Source: Solobacterium sp. (GTDB lineage: Bacteria; Bacillota_I; Bacilli_A; Erysipelotrichales; Erysipelotrichaceae). Taken from it: a DNA stretch of 6,597 bases. The notes below the pieces were generated by a model. It made no database searches and was not told where the DNA came from. It worked only from the letters and a program-made list of their open reading frames with translations. Positions within the stretch are counted from its first letter, which is position 1. Each line of letters starts with the position of its first letter. The DNA is taken from positions 1 to 6,597 of the forward strand of contig JAEEPV010000375.1 in NCBI GenBank assembly GCA_016284975.1, read 5' to 3'. A program made the position numbers and the translations under genes. Positions 1 to 6,118 of the stretch are shown piece by piece.

Positions 1-1233
1 CGCAACCCGGCATTGAAACTGCTGCTGGCGGTCATGATCGGCGGAAGTATCGGTATTCTTGGAAAAGGAATCATTCCGGAAGAGATCATGAGCCGGATCG
101 TCTATACGATCCTCGATCCGATTCAGGGTGTTTTCCTGCGGATGCTGAATGTGACGTCCGGTCCGGTCATCTTCCTTTCCGTCATCACCACGACCTGCGC
201 CGTCGGTTCAATGACTGCCATCGGAAAAAGCGGCAGACGTCTGGCGCTCCGATTCATCATGATCACGTTTATCGCCACGCTGTTATCGGCAATTGCAATG
301 CTGAAACCACTGTCGATCCGTCTCGTACAGACCCTGTTTGACGAGTCCCAGTTCTCAAGTGTACTGGATCTTCTGCTGCAGGCGATTCCGAATGATGCCT
401 TTACACCGATCATCACCGGCAACTCTCCGCAGATGATCCTGATTGCGCTGGTAATCGGCAATGCGCTTCTGACTGCCGGTCCGAAAGGCTCCCGCCTGCA
501 GACCATCATTGAACAGGCAGATACCGTCGGTCTCATTATCGCCGACTGGGTAAGCCGCCTGACTCCGTTCTTTGTTACCGTACTGCTGATCCTTGGCATC
601 TGGAACGGATCCGTCAATATTATTCTGGGGCTCTGGCTCCCTCTGCTGTCCGTCACGATTCTTTCATCTGGCGCCATGGCGATCAGTATTCTGAGGATCA
701 GCCATGACAAACAGGTGCCGGTTTCGGTTCTGATCGAAAAAATGAAGCCTTCCTTCCTGATTGCTTTTCGCAACTCATCGGTCGATGCCTCGATTACAGA
801 GAATATGAACTGCTGCGAGAACAAGCTCGGTATCAGTAAGAAACTGACCAGTTTCGGTATTCCGCTCGGCCTGATCTCCTACATGCCTGCAGAAGGTATT
901 GCGACGATCGTGCTGCTGCTTTATGCAGCTTCCGTCTATAAAGTCAACGTTTCCATCATCTGGCTGTTTATCGCGATCGCTCTGACCGTCGCCCTGACAG
1001 CCGCAACCCCGCCGGTGTCCGGTATCGGCATCCTCACCTATACGGTGCTGTTTGCCGAACTGAGCATTCCTTCTTCTGCACTGACCATGGCAATGGTCGC
1101 TGATATTCTGATTGGCTTCATCGTCATCCCGATGAACCAGGCGATGCTGCAGATGGAACTGGTTGCCGAAGCGGAAACGCTGGATCTTCTGAACAAGGAT
1201 GTTCTCCGGGCAAAACTGAAGAGTTCTGCATAA
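1..1233 (+). CDS. DAACS-family (dicarboxylate/amino acid:cation symporter fold) transporter, 5' partial
   Basis: This is a polytopic membrane transporter of the glutamate/dicarboxylate symporter family. The frame is open to the left edge (Arg-Asn-Pro-Ala precede the TTG at 13), so the true start probably lies outside the window. Counting from that TTG there are 406 residues, close to the family length. Family landmarks appear in order: a first helix (about 2-20); a LDPIQGVFLRMLN region followed by a GPVIFLSVITT helix (34-60); a helix with IPNDAFTPIITGNSPQMI (125-142); an HP1-like stretch (251-275) ending in KLGIS; SFGIPLG (280-286); and an HP2-like region with ATPPVSGIGIL (331-341). The usual NMDGT motif is replaced by YMPAE (290-294), and the canonical Arg and Asp of the last helix appear as Val371 and Leu379, while Asn375 is kept. 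Fold assignment is confident. Substrate and coupling ion are unknown and may differ from glutamate and Na+. It ends at its own terminator, so it is transcriptionally separate from what follows. Confidence 0.88.
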   Translation, partial: RNPALKLLLAVMIGGSIGILGKGIIPEEIMSRIVYTILDPIQGVFLRMLNVTSGPVIFLSVITTTCAVGSMTAIGKSGRRLALRFIMITFIATLLSAIAMLKPLSIRLVQTLFDESQFSSVLDLLLQAIPNDAFTPIITGNSPQMILIALVIGNALLTAGPKGSRLQTIIEQADTVGLIIADWVSRLTPFFVTVLLILGIWNGSVNIILGLWLPLLSVTILSSGAMAISILRISHDKQVPVSVLIEKMKPSFLIAFRNSSVDASITENMNCCENKLGISKKLTSFGIPLGLISYMPAEGIATIVLLLYAASVYKVNVSIIWLFIAIALTVALTAATPPVSGIGILTYTVLFAELSIPSSALTMAMVADILIGFIVIPMNQAMLQMELVAEAETLDLLNKDVLRAKLKSSA

Positions 1234-1240
1234 GAATCGT

Positions 1241-1263
1241 AAAATGGCTTCGGCCATTTTTTT
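1241..1263 (+). terminator. Rho-independent terminator of the transporter gene
   Basis: A perfect 8-bp stem, AAAATGGC paired with GCCATTTT, closes on a TTCG tetraloop and runs into further T residues. It starts 7 bases after the TAA stop of the transporter. The A-rich left arm could also give limited termination of transcripts arriving from the right. Confidence 0.9.
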
Positions 1264-1397
1264 CGTTTGAGGCTTATATATCGCAGTTTATTTTTGTCAT
1301 TCGATATTCGGAAAACAGCCGCCGAACGATCGGAATCCCTCTTTTCTTGTAACCATTCACCGATAAATCTCATTGACGAGTAGAGATGGCAAAAAAG

Positions 1398-1416
1398 TTA
1401 TCCACATTTGTCCACA
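1398..1416 (+). promoter_or_regulatory. Tandem DnaA-box-like 9-mers
   Basis: A perfect consensus DnaA box TTATCCACA (1398-1406) is followed one helical turn later, in the same orientation, by the near-match TTGTCCACA (1408-1416). A third relative, TTTTCCACA, lies at 1585-1593. All three sit in an AT-rich gene-free stretch. Whether DnaA binds here, or whether this is just an inherited fragment of a replication or regulatory region, cannot be told from sequence alone. Confidence 0.4.
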
Positions 1417-1460
1417 AATTCAAGAAATTTATTTCCTTCACAATTGCGAAATACGGCCTG

Positions 1461-1506
1461 GAAGAAACGCCTGATCAAAAAAGTGAAGGTTTTTTCGTTT
1501 CGCTTC
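1461..1506. other. Imperfect A/T-rich hairpin in the gene-free region
   Basis: The arms GAAG-AAACG and CGTTT-(CG)-CTTC enclose a second arm pair, AAAAAA (1477-1482) and TTTTTT (1490-1495), around a 7-base loop. The left arm carries a 7-base bulge. It could be a weak terminator in either direction or a leftover of a mobile-element end. No function is assigned. Confidence 0.25.
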
Positions 1507-1584
1507 ATGAGCGTTCTGTTTTAAACCTCATATGGCCTGATATTGCGAAAAATTGTGTTTTTTGGACCTTCTGTTTTTCGAAAG

Positions 1585-1593
1585 TTTTCCACA
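1585..1593 (+). promoter_or_regulatory. Third DnaA-box-like 9-mer
   Basis: TTTTCCACA differs from the TTATCCACA consensus at one position and is in the same orientation as the pair about 170 bases upstream. On its own it would be unremarkable; it is listed because of that clustering. Confidence 0.25.
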
Positions 1594-1639
1594 GGTTTCG
1601 GCATTTGCATTCTATCTTTCTATCCCTTATACATTGGGT

Positions 1640-1830
1640 ATGGAAGTTATTAATACCTATGGCAGGATGAATCCTGAACGCTATTTCCTGAATAAAGAAT
1701 CCTTTGATTCTTCTATGATCGAACTCCTTGAAAGACAGACGAAGCAGATCGAGAGTCTGACCTTTACGATCGAAGTTTATAAGTCCAGGCATTGAACTAT
1801 CCATTTGGAAAGAAAGACCCTTTCCGACAC
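1640..1830 (+). pseudogene. Possible degraded N-terminal fragment of an IS66-type transposase
   Basis: The reading frame from ATG 1640 (or ATG 1667) to the TGA ending at 1795 encodes a short, charged, helical peptide containing LLERQTKQIESLTFTIE. This resembles the leucine-zipper-like N-terminus of IS66 TnpC proteins, which typically have repeated Gln/Leu/Glu heptads. Just after the stop, in another frame, 1798-1815 reads YPFGKK, reminiscent of the (L)FG(K/R)xSEK motif that follows the coiled coil in that family. No good ribosome binding site precedes either ATG. The call rests on pattern memory of a low-complexity region, so a small unrelated hypothetical gene or chance frame remains possible. 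A genuine IS66 relic (6113-6597) in the same orientation lies beyond the operon. Confidence 0.3.
1807..1825 (-). other. Hairpin downstream of the two-gene operon
   Basis: GGAAAG and CTTTCC form a 6-bp stem around a 7-base loop, about 40 bases past the stop codon of the large - strand gene. There is no U-tract after it in the - strand transcript, so it is at best an RNA-stabilising stem. No clear intrinsic terminator for the operon is visible between 1700 and 1865. Confidence 0.25.
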
Positions 1831-1865
1831 AAGGATCCTTCTTCTCAATTTTCGTATAAACCGTG

Positions 1866-4800
1866 TTATCGTTTTTCCAGTTCGATCTTCAGTGAATGCG
1901 TCCACTCCGTGGACTTCGATTCACTCTTCCCGTCAACCGTTTCAGTTCCGTTTTTCCGGAACGTTCCATTGATATTAAGTTCAACCTTTATAAGATCATC
2001 GTTCTGGAATTTCAGGACAAGACTCGTTCCGTCCAGTGCAAGCTGATCAAGCTCCAGATCCCCATAGCTGAACCGACATTCCTCATACAGTGATATGGGG
2101 ATATAGTCCACTTTTTCTCCGGCATACTCCGCATCCACCGCATCGATCTTTACGGTTCCGCCGATATCCGGCGTCACTTCCGTTAAGGAACAGACAAGTG
2201 TGTTCTCATACCGGTCCTCGACTTTTCCGACGATCCGGATATGGTCACGGGTGAACACCTCATCGACCTTGATATTGCTGTCTTTGCGGTCATGTCCGTG
2301 TAAATGGAAGCCAAGTTCCCCAAGATCCAGAATGACTTTGTCTCCCTGAACAGTGACGGTGTTATTCGTCGGCCACGGATCATAGGTATATACTTCTGAA
2401 TCCGTATCCGGTTTATCGTTCGCATGGAAGCTGACTAAAGAATCCGATGCAAGTGTCAGACCCGAATACGTTTTCGAATCTGCCTTTCCGTTCGAGATCT
2501 TCAGAACTGCCGGTTCCGATTCCGGTCCGTAACAGTCATAACCGCCGCGGAAGGCATGGACATACTCCTTGAGTGTTACGCTGATTTCAGTATCATCATT
2601 TTCCGGATCGACATCCAACATGGAGAGAGGGATTTCGATTGGCTGGCTGAACTTTTCCGGTGTGATGTCAAATGCCTTTCCTTCTTTTCCGGCTGCGGAG
2701 ACCGTCATCACGATGCCGTCCAAGTGTCCGGCCACTGCCGCCGCAGAAAGAGAAGGCATCGTAATCACAAGATTGTCTTTGTTCTGTTCCAGACCCGGTT
2801 TGTTCGGCGCATACATCGTGTAGATCGTATAGCCGGTGGATCCGTCATATTTTTTGTCTCCAAGGGTACTGTAGATCTCCAGCATTCTGCGATTGGCGGA
2901 ACCTGCAGCTTTGTGGAATTTTTTCTGCGGGTAGACAAACAGTCCTCCGTCGATCTGCTCATAGCTGCCATACGGCACAAGACTCATCTCTTTGCGGGCA
3001 CTGTTTTTCTTTTCATCAAAGACGATCAGAAGCGCAGCGACTTCTTCCCGCTGCTGAATAAACTCCCGATAGCCGACAACATAACTTCCCAGTGCCTTCA
3101 TCGGCACATGAATGCCTCCCTCATCCAGATTCATCTTCGGATAGACCGCACGGTGTTCGTCATAGTAGTAACCGACCGATCCGAGAAAGTTCAGCGCCTC
3201 CCCGGTTACCCATTTCCGGAAATAGGAATCATACTCTTTGTCACTAAACTCAAACACCGCCATCAGTATTTCACTGATGATCGGCGTCTTATACCGGCTT
3301 CTTGCATTCATGAGACGTCTTGCCGTAATGGTCTGACCGGTTTTATCCCGGAGGTATCGGACAAACGTCGACAGCAGGTATCCGTACCGCTGCTGGAATT
3401 CCGTATCTCCGGTTTTTTTGTCATCAGTAGAACTGAACATGGTCATCAGATAATTCGTTGACGTAAGCGCAGGATTGGTCGTGATGATTCCTTCGTCGAT
3501 GTAATACTCTTTCGCATCCGCTTCCAGAACCAGACAGACCATCTCATCAAATTTCACACTGGTTCCGCAGTTCTTGAAATGATACTCATCCTGACAGATA
3601 TGAAACAGCTCATGGGTAATCGTCAGCAGCAGATTATCCCGCATATCCTGTCCGCTGGAAGTATCTGCCATAAAGGTCTCTGGCTCCCGCATGTCGATAT
3701 TGATATACGTTTTATGGACCCAGTGGGAAACGGCTTCTCCCATGTTTGGATCTTTTCCGCCCAGTTTTTTTACCAGAAATTCGATCGTCCCCTTGGGAAC
3801 ACGGACCATCGCCTTGTCCCCCAGATACATGTACGCAGTCTGAATATGACTGAAGATCGTCTGGACGTTCTTCGGAATTTTGATCTCCTGCTTGATTCGC
3901 TGATACTCGCTGTCTTTCTCAACGTATTCCTTGAGCCGTTCCACAACACTCTTGTTCGAATTGAACCAGTTATACAGACTTCCGCGCGTCTTTCGGCGCA
4001 TCTCTTCGTCCGCCTGGAAATCCTCTTCTGCCTGCGCGCGGTATTTCTCTTCGATCTCTTTCAGCTCTTCCAGTTTTTCCGCCTGGTCCGGATCAACATC
4101 CTTTACTTTGTATCGAATCAGGAAATCGCCATACTTATTACTTCCGGTAAGCTTTCCGTCTCCCAGCCAGGTATAGTACCAGTGTGCCCGGAATTCTTCG
4201 GTGACCCAGCCCACAACTACCGGAGCAGTCACCATGAAAATGAATGTTCCAACATAAGCCAGGACCATTAAACTGTTCTGATTGCCGGTGATCTGATAGG
4301 TGCCGTTCTTCAGTTCTCCGCTATATTCGATCAGTTCGTTTTCATCATCAACGCGATATACGACGACATGATCCTGAAGTTCTTCCGGAATCCCAAACTT
4401 GTTCAGATCAAACGACATTGTGTATTCACCCGGGAAACGTTCATGGGCATCCAGCCCTCCGTCGAACTCCCAGGCACCAAGCGCGTAGATTCCCTCCGCA
4501 TAGAGATCTTCCACAACTCCCATGGCACGCTCATCCTGATCGTCTACCGCTGTCATAGAAAGAACGGTATCTTCATACAGCTGGTCTTTCTCTGCTGTAA
4601 TATGTATCCCTTCGACCGGCGTAATATCCACCGGGTCGCTGTGATAGGTCACCTCCGGCAGCGTGTGCTTTTGATCGGAAAGGGAATCATTAAACTCTGC
4701 AGTTTTGCCCTGCGTGCCGCCGCCGCTGTACTCATAAGACGGTTCATTCTTATGGGGCATCAGAAAGCCCGGATACTTGAATGCACTGATCCCGACCAGA

Positions 4801-5231
4801 ACCGCAAGTGTCACAATCAGGATCTTGTCCAGAATTCCCCAGGAACTCTTATTCTCCGGTTTCGGATTTGCCGGTGCTGTTTTCTGTCGCAGCGGAAGTT
4901 CCGGCTTTGTGACTTTTGGCAGGGTCACCCGTTTCGATTTCTTCTCAGAAGAAACATTATTGGATACAGGCGGCGTGGCATTCTGCATCGGTGCTGTCTC
5001 TGGCATCTGAAGACCGGCCGCCGGTGCTGCAGCGGGCTTGTTTTCAGATGGCATGTGCAGTCCGATTGTTCCTTTGGATTCCGGAGCGGCCTGTGCCGCT
5101 GTACTCGCAGGCATTTGAAGCGGAGCTGCTGCAGGTTTTTCTGCTGCATCGATCACTGCTGTTCCGCATTTGATGCAGAACTTCGCATCATCAGTTAGCT
5201 GTGCGCCGCATTTGTAACAATATTTCGCCAT
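1866..5231 (-). CDS. Membrane-anchored zinc-ribbon protein with HExxH metallopeptidase-like ectodomain
   Basis: The 1121-residue protein starts with a classic zinc ribbon: YCYKCG...FCIKCG, with Cys5, Cys8, Cys19 and Cys22. A Pro/Ala-rich linker (about 24-130) carries three LQMP/LHMP repeats (38, 58, 74). One clear transmembrane helix (about 133-152) follows, and the positive inside rule (KKSKR, KPENK before it) puts the zinc ribbon in the cytoplasm and the rest outside. Residues 195-325 look beta-rich. A second hydrophobic stretch (322-343) precedes the peptidase-like domain, which begins near DFLIRYK (369-375). After a charged helical stretch (380-450) comes THELFH, with His540, Glu541 and His544. 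EADAKEYY (570-577) offers Glu570 as third zinc ligand in gluzincin style, 26 residues after His544. The C-terminal 300 or so residues look like repeated beta-sandwich modules. ATG 5231 is preceded by AAGGAG at 7 bases. The family and substrate are unrecognised; proteolytic activity is inferred from motif only. Confidence 0.9.
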   Translation of the reverse strand: MAKYCYKCGAQLTDDAKFCIKCGTAVIDAAEKPAAAPLQMPASTAAQAAPESKGTIGLHMPSENKPAAAPAAGLQMPETAPMQNATPPVSNNVSSEKKSKRVTLPKVTKPELPLRQKTAPANPKPENKSSWGILDKILIVTLAVLVGISAFKYPGFLMPHKNEPSYEYSGGGTQGKTAEFNDSLSDQKHTLPEVTYHSDPVDITPVEGIHITAEKDQLYEDTVLSMTAVDDQDERAMGVVEDLYAEGIYALGAWEFDGGLDAHERFPGEYTMSFDLNKFGIPEELQDHVVVYRVDDENELIEYSGELKNGTYQITGNQNSLMVLAYVGTFIFMVTAPVVVGWVTEEFRAHWYYTWLGDGKLTGSNKYGDFLIRYKVKDVDPDQAEKLEELKEIEEKYRAQAEEDFQADEEMRRKTRGSLYNWFNSNKSVVERLKEYVEKDSEYQRIKQEIKIPKNVQTIFSHIQTAYMYLGDKAMVRVPKGTIEFLVKKLGGKDPNMGEAVSHWVHKTYINIDMREPETFMADTSSGQDMRDNLLLTITHELFHICQDEYHFKNCGTSVKFDEMVCLVLEADAKEYYIDEGIITTNPALTSTNYLMTMFSSTDDKKTGDTEFQQRYGYLLSTFVRYLRDKTGQTITARRLMNARSRYKTPIISEILMAVFEFSDKEYDSYFRKWVTGEALNFLGSVGYYYDEHRAVYPKMNLDEGGIHVPMKALGSYVVGYREFIQQREEVAALLIVFDEKKNSARKEMSLVPYGSYEQIDGGLFVYPQKKFHKAAGSANRRMLEIYSTLGDKKYDGSTGYTIYTMYAPNKPGLEQNKDNLVITMPSLSAAAVAGHLDGIVMTVSAAGKEGKAFDITPEKFSQPIEIPLSMLDVDPENDDTEISVTLKEYVHAFRGGYDCYGPESEPAVLKISNGKADSKTYSGLTLASDSLVSFHANDKPDTDSEVYTYDPWPTNNTVTVQGDKVILDLGELGFHLHGHDRKDSNIKVDEVFTRDHIRIVGKVEDRYENTLVCSLTEVTPDIGGTVKIDAVDAEYAGEKVDYIPISLYEECRFSYGDLELDQLALDGTSLVLKFQNDDLIKVELNINGTFRKNGTETVDGKSESKSTEWTHSLKIELEKR

Positions 5232-5238
5232 ATCTGTT

Positions 5239-5244
5239 CTCCTT
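5239..5244 (-). promoter_or_regulatory. Ribosome binding site of the large gene, overlapping the upstream stop codon
   Basis: On the - strand AAGGAG lies 7 bases before ATG 5231, and its first two bases are the last two of the TAA that ends the upstream gene. This geometry implies coupled translation of the pair and fixes the start of the large protein. Confidence 0.8.
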
Positions 5245-5968
5245 ACGGCCGCATCAGACAGATGATCGCCTTTACGCCTTCTTTTGTCTGCATCATTCCG
5301 ACACCATACTGCGTGCCGTTGTATTCGCAGAAGTATTTGATATGCAGTATGCCCGGACCTTCGGTGTAAAGCTGTCCGTCTTCAAAGGAACCGTAAAAGT
5401 GAGACTGCGCGCTGTCGTAGCTTCCCTCTGGAGCATTCTGATAGCGGCTCCAGTACCAGTAGCAGGACGCAGCGATTGCATTCTGTCCCGGATCAATATT
5501 CACATATGCCAGCAGATCTCCTGGATTGCCGCTCTCATTATTCGGATCATATTTCACCCAGGCCTTCCAGTCGCCAAGAATATTCTGCAGTTCCGTGAGC
5601 TGCACCGATCCTTCCGGGAACCAGTTGTAGCGAACATCGTTCTCATACCAGTCAAACATCTGCAGATTCAGTTTTTCATCCGGTATCAGTGTGGCGGGTT
5701 CACTGTCGGGAGCTGTCTCTTCCGTCTGTGCCGTATCGGACGATACTGCTGCAGTTTCTTCATCTACTTCGGGAATATAAAGTTCCTGACCCGTATTCTC
5801 ATACGAAGATGCTGTGGCTGTCTGTCCGCCGGTATTGCTGTAGGTATAGGACGGACTCGGTTTGGATGCGGATGCGCGGGCCGAAAGAATCCATATCAGC
5901 ATTCCTGCATTGGCCATTAACAGTAAAATCGTGCGTATCGATACGCTTCCTTTTTGATTCGTTATCAT
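5243..5968 (-). CDS. Membrane-anchored or secreted hypothetical protein, partner of the zinc-ribbon metallopeptidase-like protein
   Basis: The 241-residue product starts at ATG 5968, chosen because GGAGGG lies 7 bases upstream. An in-frame ATG 6 bases earlier is only 1-2 bases from that site, and the frame extends to ATG 6037 without support. The N-terminus (MITNQKGSVSIR) is basic and followed by a hydrophobic helix (about 13-29), then ARASA, which could be a signal peptidase I site or the end of an anchor. There is no lipobox Cys. A Ser/Thr/Glu-rich low-complexity linker (35-95) leads to a C-terminal domain (about 100-241) rich in aromatic residues and alternating beta-type sequence, including ILGDWKAWVKY (130-140) and Cys169, Cys214 and Cys237. 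That domain could be a small beta-barrel, but I do not recognise the family. PSYTYS (39-44) and PEV (66-68) match the juxtamembrane segment of the downstream protein. It is the first gene of the operon, 11 bases from the second. Confidence 0.88.
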   Translation of the reverse strand: MITNQKGSVSIRTILLLMANAGMLIWILSARASASKPSPSYTYSNTGGQTATASSYENTGQELYIPEVDEETAAVSSDTAQTEETAPDSEPATLIPDEKLNLQMFDWYENDVRYNWFPEGSVQLTELQNILGDWKAWVKYDPNNESGNPGDLLAYVNIDPGQNAIAASCYWYWSRYQNAPEGSYDSAQSHFYGSFEDGQLYTEGPGILHIKYFCEYNGTQYGVGMMQTKEGVKAIICLMRP

Positions 5969-5975
5969 TGGCATG

Positions 5976-5981
5976 CCCTCC
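5976..5981 (-). promoter_or_regulatory. Ribosome binding site deciding the start of the small operon gene
   Basis: GGAGGG on the - strand is 7 bases from ATG 5968 but only one base from the in-frame ATG at 5974, so 5968 is the favoured start. Confidence 0.75.
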
Positions 5982-5993
5982 AGACAATATTTG

Positions 5994-6022
5994 TAGATAT
6001 ATTTATGGTACTCATAATACAA
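5994..6022 (-). promoter_or_regulatory. Candidate sigma-A-type promoter of the - strand operon
   Basis: On the - strand TTGTAT (6022-6017) and TATCTA (5999-5994) are separated by exactly 17 bases in an AT-rich stretch directly upstream of the small gene. Initiation would give a very short leader. Each hexamer departs from consensus, and nearby AT-rich alternatives exist, so this is a candidate only. Confidence 0.4.
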
Positions 6023-6092
6023 ATTGTTACTCAACACTCTTTACCAATCTGTCACGAACTTCCAAAACATAAAACAAATTCGGACAGTTTCA

Positions 6093-6118
6093 TGTATGTA
6101 ACCTGTATGTAAGTAACC
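6093..6118 (+). repeat. Short tandem direct repeat at the edge of the IS66 relic
   Basis: TGTATGTAA occurs at 6093-6101 and again at 6104-6112, an 11-base period, and GTAACC ends both units (6098-6103 and 6113-6118). It lies between the operon promoter region and the point where recognisable transposase coding begins. Confidence 0.5.

Noticed and set aside
123..824. 233-codon - strand open frame antisense to the transporter
   Set aside because: The + strand frame encodes a recognisable membrane transporter; the reverse frame has no membrane, motif or start-site support.
1386..1670. 94-codon + strand open frame starting MAKKLSTF
   Set aside because: It is an AT-rich translation with aromatic-rich, patternless sequence and no ribosome binding site. 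It overlaps the DnaA-box-like repeats and hairpin, so it is better explained as non-coding DNA.
2556..3461. 301-codon open frame on the + strand inside the large - strand gene
   Set aside because: Its translation is rich in Arg, His and Cys with no domain-like pattern, and it lies wholly antisense to a gene with clear motifs and a good ribosome binding site. It is a shadow.
4368..5198. 276-codon + strand open frame antisense to the zinc ribbon and linker
   Set aside because: The composition is typical of reverse-complemented coding DNA (many Cys/Arg runs), with no ribosome binding site or recognisable fold.
5201..5920. 239-codon + strand open frame antisense to the small operon gene
   Set aside because: It overlaps almost exactly a - strand gene with a strong ribosome binding site and signal or anchor sequence.
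5969..6037. Upstream in-frame ATG giving a 264-residue version of the small operon protein
   Set aside because: There is no ribosome binding site before 6037. The extension is Tyr/Lys/Asn-rich AT-type sequence overlapping the likely promoter, whereas ATG 5968 has GGAGGG at ideal spacing.
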